Part shown: one piece after another, positions 7,597-21,891 of the stretch
Position numbering within the stretch: position 1 is the first letter of the stretch
Layout of the letters: each line of letters opens with the position of its first letter
DNA from: Microbacterium paraoxydans
GTDB lineage: Bacteria; Actinomycetota; Actinomycetes; Actinomycetales; Microbacteriaceae
DNA length: 64,000 nucleotides
Direction of reading: 5' to 3'
NCBI RefSeq assembly: GCF_020524545.1
Contig: NZ_JAIVLG010000004.1
Span: 124,001-188,000 of the forward strand
Made by a program: the position numbers and the translations under genes
Notes under the pieces: generated by a model
The model's database searches: none
Seen by the model: only the letters and a program-made list of their open reading frames with translations
Told to the model about the DNA's origin: nothing

Positions 7597-9669
7597 ATGC
7601 AACCCACGCGTAGCGTCCGCCCCTTCGAGGTCATCAGCGAGTATGCGCCGGCCGGCGACCAGCCGCAAGCCATCGCCGAGCTCGCGGCGCGCATCAATGC
7701 GGGGGAGACCGACGTCGTGCTGCTCGGCGCGACGGGTACCGGAAAGTCAGCGACCACTGCGTGGCTCGTCGAGCAGGTGCAGCGTCCGACCCTCGTGCTG
7801 GCGCACAACAAGACGCTGGCCGCGCAACTGGCCAACGAGTTCCGTGAGCTGTTGCCGAACAATGCGGTCGAGTACTTCGTCTCCTACTACGACTACTACC
7901 AGCCCGAGGCCTATGTGCCGCAGACGGACACGTTCATCGAGAAGGACTCGTCGATCAACTCCGAGGTCGAGCGGCTTCGGCACTCGACGACGAACTCGCT
8001 GCTCAGCCGCCGCGACGTCGTCGTGGTCTCCACGGTCTCCTGCATCTATGGTCTCGGCGCGCCCGAAGAGTACTTCCGGGCCATGGTGGCTCTACAGGTG
8101 GGGGAGCGCTACGACCGTGATGCACTCATCCGGCAGTTCATCGCCATGCAGTACAACCGCAACGACGTCGACTTCTCCCGCGGCAACTTCCGCGTCCGCG
8201 GCGACACGATCGAGATCATCCCCGTCTACGAAGAGCACGCCATCCGCATCGAGCTGTTCGGGGACGAGATCGAGGCGCTGTACTCACTCCATCCGCTCAC
8301 CGGCGAAGTCATCGAGAAGCTCGACTCCGTGCCGATCTTCCCCGCCTCGCACTATGTGGCCGGAACCGACGTCATTCAGCGCTCGATCGGCACCATCGAA
8401 GCGGAGTTGGAGGAACGTCTGGCGGAGTTCGAGCGGCAGGGCAAGCTCCTCGAAGCACAGCGTCTGCGCATGCGGACCACCTTCGACCTCGAGATGCTGC
8501 AGCAGTTGGGGTTCTGCTCGGGGATCGAGAACTACTCCAGGCACATGGACGGTCGGGAGCCGGGTGAGCCGCCTCACACGCTGCTCGACTTCTTCCCCGA
8601 CGACTTCCTCCTGGTGATCGATGAGTCGCATGTCACGGTGCCGCAGATCGGTGCGATGTACGAGGGAGATGCCTCCCGCAAGCGCACCCTCGTGGACCAC
8701 GGGTTCCGACTGCCGAGCGCAATGGACAACCGTCCGCTGCGCTGGGACGAGTTCAAGAACAGGATCGGTCAGACCGTCTACCTGTCTGCCACCCCCGGCA
8801 AGTACGAGATGGGGATCGCAGACGGCGTCGTCGAGCAGATCATCCGTCCGACCGGACTGGTGGACCCCCACATCGTCGTCAAGCCTTCCAAGGGGCAGAT
8901 CGATGATCTGCTCGAGGAGATCCGCCTCCGGGTCGAGCGTGACGAGCGTGTGCTCGTCACAACCCTCACGAAGAAGATGGCCGAGGAGCTCACCGACTTC
9001 CTCGGCGAGCACGGTGTGCGGGTGCGCTACCTGCACTCTGACGTCGACACGTTGCGCCGAGTGGAACTCCTCAGCGAGCTGCGGTCGGGTGTCTACGACG
9101 TCCTCGTGGGCATCAACCTGCTCCGGGAGGGGCTGGACCTTCCCGAGGTGTCGCTCGTGGCGATCCTCGACGCCGACAAGGAAGGTTTCCTGCGTTCGGG
9201 GACCTCGCTCATCCAGACGATCGGGCGCGCTGCTCGAAACGTCTCGGGCGAGGTGCACATGTATGCGGACAAGATGACGGATTCGATGACGAAGGCCATC
9301 GAGGAGACGGACCGGCGTCGCGAGAAGCAGATCGCCTACAACAAGGAGAACGGGATCGACCCGCAACCTCTCCGCAAGCGCATCGCGGACATCACCGAGG
9401 TGCTGGCGAGGGAAGGCGCCGACACGGCCGAGATGCTGTCCGGTCGTGGCCGCGCGTCGGGCAAGGGCAAGTCGCCCACGCCCAACCTGCGCCGAACGGG
9501 CATCGCCGCCGAGGGGGCTCAGCAGCTCGAAGCCACGATCCAGGATCTCTCGGATCAGATGCTCGCAGCTGCATCCGAGCTGAAGTTCGAGCTCGCGGGG
9601 CGACTGCGCGACGAGGTGCAGGATCTCAAGAAGGAGCTTCGTGCGATGGAGCGCGCGGGACACGCGTAA
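7597..9669 (+). CDS. uvrB: Excinuclease ABC subunit B
   Basis: A 690-residue damage-recognition helicase of nucleotide excision repair. It receives DNA from UvrA and recruits UvrC. Visible features are Walker A GATGTGKS from residue 44, the beta-hairpin region [12 protein letters not shown] that clamps damaged DNA, the DEAD-like DESHVT, helicase motif [11 protein letters not shown], and a C-terminal UVR motif ([29 protein letters not shown] region, residues about 645-685) that contacts UvrC. Length is normal. uvrA and uvrC follow within 6 kb, separated by three small genes, so the full repair system is clustered but not in one transcript. Confidence 0.97.
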   Translation: MQPTRSVRPFEVISEYAPAGDQPQAIAELAARINAGETDVVLLGATGTGKSATTAWLVEQVQRPTLVLAHNKTLAAQLANEFRELLPNNAVEYFVSYYDYYQPEAYVPQTDTFIEKDSSINSEVERLRHSTTNSLLSRRDVVVVSTVSCIYGLGAPEEYFRAMVALQVGERYDRDALIRQFIAMQYNRNDVDFSRGNFRVRGDTIEIIPVYEEHAIRIELFGDEIEALYSLHPLTGEVIEKLDSVPIFPASHYVAGTDVIQRSIGTIEAELEERLAEFERQGKLLEAQRLRMRTTFDLEMLQQLGFCSGIENYSRHMDGREPGEPPHTLLDFFPDDFLLVIDESHVTVPQIGAMYEGDASRKRTLVDHGFRLPSAMDNRPLRWDEFKNRIGQTVYLSATPGKYEMGIADGVVEQIIRPTGLVDPHIVVKPSKGQIDDLLEEIRLRVERDERVLVTTLTKKMAEELTDFLGEHGVRVRYLHSDVDTLRRVELLSELRSGVYDVLVGINLLREGLDLPEVSLVAILDADKEGFLRSGTSLIQTIGRAARNVSGEVHMYADKMTDSMTKAIEETDRRREKQIAYNKENGIDPQPLRKRIADITEVLAREGADTAEMLSGRGRASGKGKSPTPNLRRTGIAAEGAQQLEATIQDLSDQMLAAASELKFELAGRLRDEVQDLKKELRAMERAGHA

Positions 9670-9684
9670 TCGAGGCGGGGACGG

Positions 9685-10035
9685 ATGGATGCTGCAGGAG
9701 ACGAACTCGCCGACCGGATCAGGGCGTTGCTGAGCGCCGACGTCGAGATCGAGGAACGGCGCATGTTCGGCACGCGAGCGTTCCTCGACGACGGCCACAT
9801 CCTCCTAGGAGCGCGCCCGGGCGGCATCCTCCTGGTGCGGGTCGATGACGAGAGCGGGGCCACGTTGCTCACCCGGCCGGGAGTCGCGCGCGCGGTGATG
9901 GGGTCGCGGACGATGAGCTCGGGATGGCTCGATGTCGTGCCCGGTGCGATCGAGGACGATGATGAGCTGATGTTCTGGCTCGACGTCGCGAGGGAGTCGA
10001 CGGGTTCAGCGGTGGAAGCGCCCGAGTCGGACTGA
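9685..10035 (+). CDS. TfoX N-terminal domain protein
   Basis: A 116-residue protein carrying the TfoX_N pattern: RRMFGTRAFLDDGHILLGARPGG followed by the RVDDESG and MSSGWLDV segments (short pieces: MFGTRAFLDDG, SSGWLDV). In gamma-proteobacteria TfoX/Sxy activates competence, but actinobacterial stand-alone TfoX_N proteins are uncharacterised and competence should not be assumed. The gene starts 15 bases after uvrB, so it is probably cotranscribed with it. The C-terminal TfoX_C domain is missing, as is usual for this group. Confidence 0.75.
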   Translation: MDAAGDELADRIRALLSADVEIEERRMFGTRAFLDDGHILLGARPGGILLVRVDDESGATLLTRPGVARAVMGSRTMSSGWLDVVPGAIEDDDELMFWLDVARESTGSAVEAPESD

Positions 10036-10037
10036 CG

Positions 10038-10280
10038 TCACGGGCAGTGCACGAGGGTCTTCGGCCCGGAGCGATCGATCGTGTGCGCCGCCATGGGTGA
10101 CCCGCACAGTGGACATGCCCTCTCGGCGCGTTCTGCGGGGCTGGGCGGAGGAGTCTTCTCGTACGGACCGACGGAGGCGGGGCCCGCGAACCGGATCAGG
10201 TTCGTGTTCGCCCAGGAGTAGAGGCCTCCGGCTTCGCGGATGCGGGTGCGGAGGGGTGGGCGATCGGAGTCCTTGGCCAT
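10038..10280 (-). CDS. Small zinc-ribbon protein, function unknown, divergent from the OhrR-type regulator
   Basis: An 80-residue protein. The N-terminal half is basic and aromatic (RTRIREAGGLYSWANTNLIRF). The C-terminal half has CPLCG and a later His/Cys pair (AAHTIDRSG..HCP), which could form a one-site zinc ribbon. I do not recognise a named family. The ATG lies seven bases from a TACACT -10 box on the minus strand, and the palindrome at 10286-10305 overlaps that box. Expression is therefore likely controlled by the divergent MarR/OhrR-type repressor. It converges with the TfoX_N gene, with two bases between them. Confidence 0.65.
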   Translation of the reverse strand: MAKDSDRPPLRTRIREAGGLYSWANTNLIRFAGPASVGPYEKTPPPSPAERAERACPLCGSPMAAHTIDRSGPKTLVHCP

Positions 10281-10285
10281 GTTTG

Positions 10286-10305
10286 TTAGTGTACTAATGA
10301 TTAGT
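10286..10305. promoter_or_regulatory. Operator: overlapping palindromes between the zinc-ribbon gene and the OhrR-type gene
   Basis: Two palindromes share an arm: TTAGT-GT-ACTAA at 10286-10297 and ACTAAT-G-ATTAGT at 10293-10305. AT-rich TTAGT/ACTAA dyads are typical MarR-family operators. The site covers the minus-strand -10 box of the small gene and the -35 region of the regulator, so one bound dimer could shut both promoters. Confidence 0.7.
10288..10293 (-). promoter_or_regulatory. -10 box of the zinc-ribbon gene (leaderless)
   Basis: Read on the minus strand this is TACACT, followed by seven bases and the ATG at 10280. It lies wholly inside the operator palindrome. Confidence 0.5.
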
Positions 10306-10312
10306 GCAGATG

Positions 10313-10318
10313 TATAGT
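10313..10318 (+). promoter_or_regulatory. -10 box of the OhrR-type regulator (leaderless)
   Basis: TATAGT, followed by exactly six bases and the GTG at 10325. This spacing is the main reason for choosing 10325 over the in-frame GTG at 10304, which would sit inside the operator. Confidence 0.55.
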
Positions 10319-10324
10319 TTCCCT

Positions 10325-10768
10325 GTGGCGACGACCGATGACCTGCTCAAGTTGGAGAACCAGCTGTGCTTCGCGCTGGTGACAGCGGCGCGCAACGTCG
10401 TCGCTCTCTATCGACCGATCCTCGAACCGTTGGGGCTCACGCATCCGCAGTACCTCGTCATGCTCGCGCTCTGGGAGAAGGCCCCGCGGACGTTGAACGA
10501 GCTGGCCGTCGACCTCGCACTCGAACCGGCGACGGCATCGCCCCTGGTCAAGCGACTCGAGGCCGAGGGGCTGGTGGCCCGACAGCGCAGCGATGAGGAC
10601 GAACGACGGCTCGAGATCACGCTGACGCCGGCGGGGGTGGCCTTGCGTGCAAGAGCCGTCGACGTTCCTCGTCGGGTCATGGAGTCGGTGGGCATGGGCG
10701 TGGACGAGATCGCCGCGCTCAGGGACGGCCTCAGCCCGTTCGCGGGGCGGCGTCCCGACCTCGGCTGA
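10325..10768 (+). CDS. MarR-family regulator, OhrR-type organic peroxide sensor
   Basis: A 147-residue winged-helix repressor. From the GTG at 10325 the protein begins [17 protein letters not shown], which places the single reactive cysteine at C15, the same position as in Bacillus subtilis OhrR. The [23 protein letters not shown] block and the wing [15 protein letters not shown] are also characteristic (short pieces: [18 protein letters not shown]). OhrR proteins release DNA when the cysteine is oxidised by organic hydroperoxides or hypochlorite. The usual ohr peroxidase gene is not adjacent. The probable target is the divergent small zinc-ribbon gene plus the regulator itself. An alternative start at 10304 adds seven residues. 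Confidence 0.85.
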   Translation: MATTDDLLKLENQLCFALVTAARNVVALYRPILEPLGLTHPQYLVMLALWEKAPRTLNELAVDLALEPATASPLVKRLEAEGLVARQRSDEDERRLEITLTPAGVALRARAVDVPRRVMESVGMGVDEIAALRDGLSPFAGRRPDLG

Positions 10769-10816
10769 CTCGTCCCTGCTCTCGCTTCGACCCGCGCACC
10801 GATGTCGGGACGGGGC

Positions 10817-10856
10817 ACGAGGGGCCACGGCGGAGCCGATGTCGGTGGCCCCTCGT
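10817..10856 (+). promoter_or_regulatory. 12-bp inverted repeat abutting the uvrA -10 box
   Basis: ACGAGGGGCCAC (10817-10828) and GTGGCCCCTCGT (10845-10856) are perfectly complementary with a 16-base loop. There is no T-run. It could terminate the upstream regulator transcript. It also spans the -35 region of uvrA and touches the TAGACT box, so a regulatory role at uvrA is possible. Confidence 0.5.
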
Positions 10857-10861
10857 AGACT
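10856..10861 (+). promoter_or_regulatory. -10 box of uvrA (leaderless)
   Basis: TAGACT, six bases before the uvrA GTG at 10868. No Shine-Dalgarno sequence is present, which again indicates a leaderless message. Confidence 0.55.
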
Positions 10862-10867
10862 TGTCTG

Positions 10868-13755
<2,888 letters not shown>

Positions 13756-13756
<1 letters not shown>

Positions 13757-15663
13757 TGGCCGATGCGCTGCCGTACAAGCCTCGGCCGGGGGAGATCCCG
13801 ACCGATCCCGGTGTGTACCGCTTTCGTGATGCCGCTGGCCGTGTGCTCTACGTCGGCAAGGCGAAGAACCTCCGTCAGCGGCTCTCGAACTACTTCGCCC
13901 CCCTGCAGACACTGCACGAGCGCACTCGACGGATGGTCACTACAGCGGCCTCCGTCGAGTGGACGGTCGTAGCCACGGATGTCGACTCCCTGCAGCTCGA
14001 GTACATGTGGATCAAGGAGTTCGATCCGCCCTTCAACGTCCGCTACAAAGACGACAAGTCCTACCCCTTCATGGCGGTGACGCTCGCCGACGAGGCTCCT
14101 CGCGTGATCGTCACCCGAAACCGGAGGATTCCCGGCGCGCGGTACTTCGGTCCGTTCCCGAAGGTCTGGGCGGTGCACGAGACGATCGATCTGATGATCA
14201 AGGCGTTTCCGATCCGTACCTGCAGTGACTCCAGCTACCGCCGCGCCATGCAGACGGGCAGGCCGTGCTTCCCCGGACAGATCGGCAAGTGCGGCGGCCC
14301 GTGTTCGATGACGGTGAGCATCGAGGAGCACCGCGCGATGGTCGATGACTTCGTCGCGTTCATGGCCGGCGGTGACGAGCGCTTCACCCGGGAACTCACG
14401 AAGCGGATGCTGGCGGCATCCGCGGCGATGGACTACGAGGCCGCCGCGAGGTACCGCGACAAGCTTTCCGCGATAGAGGCCGTGCTGGGAAAGAGCGCGC
14501 TCGTGCTGCCCGCGGACGAGGATGCGGATCTGTTCGGTATCGCGGAGGATGAGCTCTCCGCCGCCGTGCAGCACTTCGTGATCCGTGGCGGCAGAGTGCG
14601 GGGTGTGCGCGCTCTGACGATCGAGAAGGAGATCGACATCTCCAGCGGCGAACTCGTCGAACAGGTGCTGCAGCAGGCCTACGGTGAGGCGCAGGACATT
14701 CCCCGCCGCATCCTGGTTCCGACGTTGCCCGACGATGCCGCGGAGCTCGAGACGTGGTTGCGTGAGCGTCGCGGCAAGAGAGTCGAGATCGCGGTCGCCC
14801 AGCGCGGTCAGCGCGCTGACCTGATGCGCACGGCGACGTTGAACGCGCAACAGGCGCTGATCCGGCACAAGACCCGACGCACGACGGACTATGTCGCCCG
14901 CACTCAGGCTCTCACCGACCTGCAGGAAGCTCTCGGCATGGACGAGGCTCCGCTGCGGATCGAATGCTTCGACATCTCGCACCTCGGCGGGACGAACGTC
15001 GTCGCGTCGATGGTCGTCTTCGAAGACGGGCTGCCTCGTAAGGACCAGTACCGATCGTTCAACATCGCCGAGACCACGGACGACACCGATTCGATGTACC
15101 AGGTGCTCCGCCGCCGGTTGGCTTACCTCGACCGCCCCGAAGAGGAGTCCGCAGTCATAGACCCGACGACGGATGAGGTCGTGTCGGAGGACCTCGGCAC
15201 GGCCACCGTGCGTCGCAAGCCTCGTTTCGCCTACCCGCCCCAGCTCCTGTTGGTCGATGGCGGTCAGCCCCAGGTGGAGGCGGCAGCGCGCGCGCTGCGC
15301 GATGCCGGGCATACCGAGATCGCGGTCTGCGGAATCGCGAAGCGCCTCGAAGAGGTCTGGCTGCCCGGAGACGATTTTCCCGTGATCCTGCCTCGCACGA
15401 GCGAGGCGCTCTACCTGTTGCAGCGTCTGCGCGACGAGGCTCACCGATTCGCGATCACGCATCAGCGCAAGAAGCGGCGCAATGACATCACCTCGGTGCT
15501 CGCAGAAGTGCCGGGACTCGGGAGCTCACGGATCAAGGTGCTGCTCAAGCATTTCGGCTCGGTCACCGCGCTTCGTGCGGCCGCACCGGCACAGATCGAA
15601 GAAGTCCAAGGAATCGGCCCCGTGCTCGCCCAGAACATCCACACGCACCTGTCCACTCGCTAG
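13756..15663 (+). CDS. uvrC: Excinuclease ABC subunit C
   Basis: A 635-residue dual endonuclease that makes the 3' and 5' incisions around UvrB-bound lesions. Domain order: an N-terminal GIY-YIG nuclease ([21 protein letters not shown], residues about 15-95), a UVR segment ([14 protein letters not shown], about 222-236) for UvrB binding, the RNase H-like C-terminal nuclease ([20 protein letters not shown], with catalytic Asp residues), and a terminal helix-hairpin-helix pair ([29 protein letters not shown]). It is coupled to uvrA. Confidence 0.97.
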
Positions 15664-15697
15664 GCTGGAGGCCGAGGGGGAGAAGGAGCACTGAGCA

Positions 15698-16570
15698 ATG
15701 TCTGACGAGGAGAAGGGCGAATTCCTCATCGTCACAGGGATGTCCGGCGCGGGGCGGACCACGGTGGCGAACGCCTTGGAAGATCTCGGCTGGTACGTCG
15801 TCGACAATCTCCCGCCGCAGATCCTGCGCCCCCTGCTCGATCTGACCGACATGGGCGGCACCGCGTTGCCGAAGGTCGCTGCCGTCGTCGATGTTCGCGG
15901 GGGCAATCTCTTCGACGATTTCCCCGGTGTGGCGCGCGCCCTGCGCTCGCGCGGCTCTGTCCGGGTCTTGTTCCTCGATGCATCAGACGATGTGCTGGTG
16001 AGACGGTTCGAGTCCGTTCGGCGCCCGCACCCCCTGCAGGGCGAAGGCACGCTCCTCGACGGAATTCGTGTCGAGCGGACCCGGCTCGCCCCCATCCGTG
16101 AGGGCGCCGACCTCGTGATCGACACCTCCACCCTGAACATCCATCAGCTGGCGACCCAGGTCTCCGACATCTTCTCGGAAGAGGGAGAAGCCCGACACCG
16201 CGTCACCCTCCTCAGCTTCGGGTTCAAGTACGGATTGCCGACGGACGTCGATATCGTCGCCGACATGCGGTTCCTGCCGAATCCGTTCTGGAACGAGGAG
16301 CTTCGCGGACTCACCGGACAGGACGAGCGGGTCAGGGAGTACGTCCTCTCCCGCGAGGGGGCGATGGAGTTCCTGGATTCCTACGCGTCCGCGCTGCTTC
16401 CGGTGCTCGAGGGATATCAACGCGAGAACAAGAGCCACTCGACGATCGCGATCGGCTGCACCGGGGGGAAGCACCGCTCGGTCGCGATGTCGGAGGAGCT
16501 GGCACGCAGGCTCGCAAGCATCCCTGGAGTCGCCGTGAACGTCCGTCACCGGGACCTCGGCCGCGAGTAG
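15698..16570 (+). CDS. rapZ: RapZ/YvcJ-family nucleotide-binding protein
   Basis: A 290-residue P-loop protein. In enterobacteria RapZ delivers the small RNA GlmZ to RNase E and senses glucosamine-6-phosphate; actinobacterial orthologues have no established RNA target. Conserved blocks include [37 protein letters not shown] (short: [12 protein letters not shown]) and [11 protein letters not shown]. The Walker A motif reads GMSGAGRTT with R20 where lysine is expected, a substitution I recall as usual in actinobacterial orthologues. SD GAAGGAG precedes the ATG. It sits between uvrC and whiA as in many Gram-positives, but the yvcK gene that normally separates rapZ from whiA is absent. Confidence 0.92.
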   Translation: MSDEEKGEFLIVTGMSGAGRTTVANALEDLGWYVVDNLPPQILRPLLDLTDMGGTALPKVAAVVDVRGGNLFDDFPGVARALRSRGSVRVLFLDASDDVLVRRFESVRRPHPLQGEGTLLDGIRVERTRLAPIREGADLVIDTSTLNIHQLATQVSDIFSEEGEARHRVTLLSFGFKYGLPTDVDIVADMRFLPNPFWNEELRGLTGQDERVREYVLSREGAMEFLDSYASALLPVLEGYQRENKSHSTIAIGCTGGKHRSVAMSEELARRLASIPGVAVNVRHRDLGRE

Positions 16571-16587
16571 ACAGCCTTCCGGCCGAG

Positions 16588-16593
16588 TAAGCT
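16588..16593 (+). promoter_or_regulatory. Possible -10 box of whiA
   Basis: TAAGCT in the 67-base rapZ-whiA gap would give a leader of about 44 bases before the GTG at 16638, which has GAAGGAG as SD. No clear -35 box. Confidence 0.35.
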
Positions 16594-16637
16594 GGACGTT
16601 TGCGTCGCGACCCGACGCGTGAACGTGAAGGAGTGTC

Positions 16638-17615
16638 GTGGCACTAACCACCGACGTCAAGGCCGAGCTGGTCAGCATCCGCAATGCACCCCCGACGGTG
16701 CGAGTTGCGGAAGTCACCGCGATCCTCCGGTTCGCCGGTGGCCTGCATTCGATCGCCGGTCGCGTGGCCGTGGAGGCCGAGGTGGATGCTGAGACCCTCG
16801 CACGCCGCGTCGCGCGGGACCTCGCAGAGATCTACGGGGTGCGCCCCGAAATCGCGCAGGTGCAGTCGAGCACCGCGAACGATGGAGCGCGGTGGGCCGT
16901 CCGCGTGATCGCCCAGGGCGAGACCCTCGCGCGCCAGACCGGCCTCCTCGACCAGCGCCGTCGCCCCGTGCGTGGACTTCCGAACCGCCTCACGACCGGC
17001 TCTCGTGCCGAGGTCGCCGGTCTCTGGCGCGGTGCGTTCCTGGCGGCAGGCTCGCTGAGCGAGCCCGGCCGATCCGCGATGCTCGAGGTCGTGTGCCCGT
17101 CGTCGGAGGCGGCGATGGCACTCGTGGGCGCTGCGCACCGTCTCGGCGTCGCCGCGAAAGCACGCGAAGTACGGGGCATGCCTCGGGTCGTGGTGCGTGA
17201 GGGCGAAGCGATTCGCACCGTACTCAACGAAATGGGCGCGCAGAAGACGGCCATCGCGTGGGAAGAGCTCCGGCAGCGGCGTGAGGTTCGTGCCGGGGTC
17301 AACCGCCTGGTGAACTTCGACGATGCCAACCTGCGCCGCTCGGCACAGGCCGCAGTGGCCGCGTGCGCGCGTGTCGAGCGTGCGCTGGAGATCCTGGCCG
17401 ACGAGGTTCCCGATCACCTGAAGGTGGCCGGCGAACTTCGTCTCGCGCACCGCGACGCCAGCCTCGACGAGCTCGGCCACCACGCTGACCCGCCGCTGAC
17501 GAAGGACGCCGTCGCCGGCCGCATCCGTCGTCTGCTCGCTATGGCGGACAAGCGCGCACAGCAGGAGGGAATCCCTGGAACGGAAGCGGCTGTGCCCGTC
17601 GGACTCGACGTCTGA
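16638..17615 (+). CDS. whiA: DNA-binding protein WhiA
   Basis: A 325-residue regulator with an N-terminal LAGLIDADG-like fold without nuclease activity and a C-terminal helix-turn-helix ([30 protein letters not shown] region, residues about 270-300; short: [14 protein letters not shown]). In Streptomyces it works with WhiB to start sporulation septation. In non-sporulating actinobacteria it is linked to cell division and chromosome functions. The [19 protein letters not shown] block is the strongly conserved core. It is followed by a strong terminator and then sodA. Confidence 0.95.
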   Translation: MALTTDVKAELVSIRNAPPTVRVAEVTAILRFAGGLHSIAGRVAVEAEVDAETLARRVARDLAEIYGVRPEIAQVQSSTANDGARWAVRVIAQGETLARQTGLLDQRRRPVRGLPNRLTTGSRAEVAGLWRGAFLAAGSLSEPGRSAMLEVVCPSSEAAMALVGAAHRLGVAAKAREVRGMPRVVVREGEAIRTVLNEMGAQKTAIAWEELRQRREVRAGVNRLVNFDDANLRRSAQAAVAACARVERALEILADEVPDHLKVAGELRLAHRDASLDELGHHADPPLTKDAVAGRIRRLLAMADKRAQQEGIPGTEAAVPVGLDV

Positions 17616-17627
17616 CCCGCACCCTTC

Positions 17628-17670
17628 GACGAAGACCCGCCGCCCGGCATGAGGGCGGCGGGTCTTCGTC
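17628..17670 (+). terminator. Rho-independent-like terminator after whiA
   Basis: An 18-bp perfect stem with arms 17628-17645 and 17653-17670 and a 7-base loop. Its outer arms read GACGAAGACCC and GGGTCTTCGTC. Only a short T-poor tail follows, as is common in high-GC actinobacteria. Confidence 0.8.
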
Positions 17671-17711
17671 ATGTGGCGGAAGGTTCGAGGGCGCATCCGC
17701 GTTGTCGTCAG

Positions 17712-17717
17712 TAGGAT
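17712..17717 (+). promoter_or_regulatory. Possible -10 box of sodA
   Basis: TAGGAT about 85 bases before the sodA ATG. A -35 match is weak, so this is a tentative call. The 186-base gap between whiA and sodA holds this and the terminator; nothing else is apparent. Confidence 0.35.
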
Positions 17718-17801
17718 GAATCACGTCCGCTCTACGCCGCACATCGGCGGCGCGGAGGATCGGCAAGCGCCGCGGCGCGGCGCGGATTGGATGAAAGCGA
17801 T

Positions 17802-18428
17802 ATGGCGACCTACACGCTCCCCGACCTTCCCTACGACTTCGCAGCGCTCGAGCCGCACATCAGCGGCAAGATCATGGAGCTGCACCACGACAAGCACCAC
17901 GCGGCCTACGTCGCAGGTGCGAACACCGCGCTCGACCAGCTCGCCGAGGCCCGCGAGAGCGGCAACCTCGCGAACGTCAACAAGCTCGAGAAGGACCTCG
18001 CGTTCAACCTCGGCGGTCACGTGAACCACTCGATCTTCTGGACGAACCTGTCGCCGAACGGCGGAGGTGAGCCCGAGGGCGAGCTGAAGGCCGCCATCGA
18101 CGAGTACTTCGGCTCGTTCGAGAAGTTCCAGGCGCACTTCACGGCTGCAGCCACCGGTATCCAGGGCTCCGGCTGGGCGGTGCTCAGCTGGGATTCGATC
18201 GGTTCGCGTCTGATCATCCAGCAGCTGTTCGACCAGCAGTCGAACACCGCGCAGGGCACGATCCCGCTGTTCCAGCTCGACATGTGGGAGCACGCGTTCT
18301 ACCTCGACTACCTCAACGTCAAGGCGGACTACGTCAAGGCTGCGTGGAACATCGCGAACTGGGAGAACGTCGCCCAGCGCCTCGAGGTCGCCCGTAAGCA
18401 GACGAACGGCCTGCTGGTACTGTCGTAA
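17802..18428 (+). CDS. sodA: Superoxide dismutase, Fe/Mn family
   Basis: A 208-residue enzyme converting superoxide to hydrogen peroxide and oxygen. Metal ligands are visible in the [12 protein letters not shown] helix, NHSIFW and the C-terminal [11 protein letters not shown]. The [13 protein letters not shown] segment lines the active site, and the active-site Gln/Gly pattern cannot decide manganese against iron with certainty. There is no export signal. The ATG giving [13 protein letters not shown] is chosen; an upstream in-frame TTG would add five residues with no family support. It is monocistronic, between two hairpin terminators. Confidence 0.95.
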   Translation: MATYTLPDLPYDFAALEPHISGKIMELHHDKHHAAYVAGANTALDQLAEARESGNLANVNKLEKDLAFNLGGHVNHSIFWTNLSPNGGGEPEGELKAAIDEYFGSFEKFQAHFTAAATGIQGSGWAVLSWDSIGSRLIIQQLFDQQSNTAQGTIPLFQLDMWEHAFYLDYLNVKADYVKAAWNIANWENVAQRLEVARKQTNGLLVLS

Positions 18429-18435
18429 CCGGGTT

Positions 18436-18467
18436 GCGTCCCGGCGGGCCATGGCTCGTCGGGACGC
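18436..18467 (+). terminator. Terminator after sodA
   Basis: GCGTCCCGGCG and CGTCGGGACGC form an 11-bp stem with one G-T wobble around a 10-base loop. It starts eight bases after the sodA stop. Confidence 0.7.
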
Positions 18468-18543
18468 TCTCTCAGCCAAAAAACCCCGCGCATCACGCAC
18501 GCTGGAAAGCCGCGTACTGCGCACGAGAAACAGGGAGACCTGA

Positions 18544-19554
<1,011 letters not shown>

Positions 19555-19564
19555 ACTCAGAAAC

Positions 19565-20769
<1,205 letters not shown>

Positions 20770-20779
<10 letters not shown>

Positions 20780-21561
20780 ACTCCCGTACCCCGCTGATCG
20801 CGGGAAACTGGAAGATGAATCTCGACCACCTTCAGGCGGTCGCGTTCGTGCAGAAGCTGCACTGGACGCTGAAGGATGCGAAGCACGAGGACGGGTCCGT
20901 CGAGGTGGCGGTCTTCCCGCCCTTCACCGACATCCGCAGCGTGCAGACCCTCATCGATGCGGACAAGATCCCCTTCGCCCTCGGCGCGCAGGATGTCTCG
21001 GCGCATGACTCCGGTGCGTACACCGGTGAGGTGTCGGGTGCGTTCCTGGCGAAGCTGGACGCGAAGTACGTCATCATCGGTCACTCGGAGCGTCGCGAGT
21101 ACCACGCCGAGGGCGACGACGTGGTGGCGGCCAAGGTGAAGGCGGCGATCAAGCACGACCTCGTCCCGGTGATCTGCGTCGGCGAGACGGCAGAGGACCT
21201 CGAGAAGTTCGGCGCCAGCGCTGTTCCCGCCGGCCAGCTCGAAGCCGCGCTCCAGGGTGTTTCCGCGAAGGCGGACATCGTCGTGGCGTACGAGCCGGTG
21301 TGGGCCATCGGCTCCGGTCAGGCGGCGACTCCGCAGCAGGCGCAGGACGTCTGCGCCGCGCTGCGCGGTGTCATCGCGAAGGTCCTGGGCGACGAGGCCG
21401 CCGCGCGCACACGGATCCTCTACGGCGGATCCGTGAAGGCGGCGAACATCGCCAGCTTCATGCGTGAGCCCGACGTGGACGGCGCCCTCGTCGGCGGGGC
21501 CAGCCTCGTCGTGGACGAATTCGCGGCGATCATCCGCTTCGAGAAGCACGTCGGCGTGTGA
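20770..21561 (+). CDS. tpiA: Triosephosphate isomerase
   Basis: A 263-residue TIM barrel interconverting dihydroxyacetone phosphate and glyceraldehyde-3-phosphate. The substrate-binding NWKMN, the electrophile histidine in IIGHSERR and the catalytic glutamate in AYEPVWAIG are all present, and YGGSVKAANI binds the phosphate. The ATG overlaps the last codons of pgk by ten bases. A hairpin terminator follows immediately. Confidence 0.97.
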
Positions 21562-21589
21562 GTGCAGCGGGGCTCCTGCCCCGCTGCAC
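21562..21589 (+). terminator. Terminator after tpiA
   Basis: GTGCAGCGGGGC and GCCCCGCTGCAC form a perfect 12-bp stem with a 4-base TCCT loop, directly after the tpiA stop. Confidence 0.8.
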
Positions 21590-21591
21590 CG

Positions 21592-21597
21592 TATACT
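21592..21597 (+). promoter_or_regulatory. -10 box of secG-rbpA
   Basis: TATACT is a near-consensus -10 immediately after the tpiA terminator. It gives a leader of about 40 bases ending in the secG ribosome binding site GAAAGG. Confidence 0.55.
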
Positions 21598-21642
21598 TGA
21601 CCGTTACGGGGGCGCTCCTGCCCCATCGAAAGGCTCTTTCTC

Positions 21643-21891
21643 GTGGCAATTCTTGAGTTCGTCCTGCAGGTCGTGCTGGGTATCACCAGCGTCCTGCTGA
21701 CCCTCCTCATCCTCTTGCACAAAGGTCGCGGCGGTGGCTTGTCCGACATGTTCGGTGGCGGCATGACGTCTGCTGTCGGCTCCTCCGGCCTTGCGGAGCG
21801 GAACCTGAACCGCTTCACCGTCGTCCTGGCGCTGACGTGGTTCGTCTCCATCGTCGCGCTGGGCCTCATCACGAAATTCGAGGTCATCTGA
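21643..21891 (+). CDS. secG: Preprotein translocase subunit SecG
   Basis: An 82-residue membrane protein with two hydrophobic helices (residues about 3-22 and 57-78) separated by the conserved cytoplasmic loop HKGRGGGLSDMFGGG. SecG joins SecY and SecE and speeds protein export by SecA. The GTG start follows an SD-like GAAAGG. The stop shares its A with the ATG of rbpA (TGATG). The position after tpiA is the usual one in actinobacteria. Confidence 0.95.
   Translation: MAILEFVLQVVLGITSVLLTLLILLHKGRGGGLSDMFGGGMTSAVGSSGLAERNLNRFTVVLALTWFVSIVALGLITKFEVI

Noticed and set aside
10304..10324. Upstream GTG start (10304) or ATG (10310) for the OhrR-type gene
   Set aside because: 10304 lies inside the operator palindrome. 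The TATAGT-N6 spacing and cysteine position 15 favour 10325.
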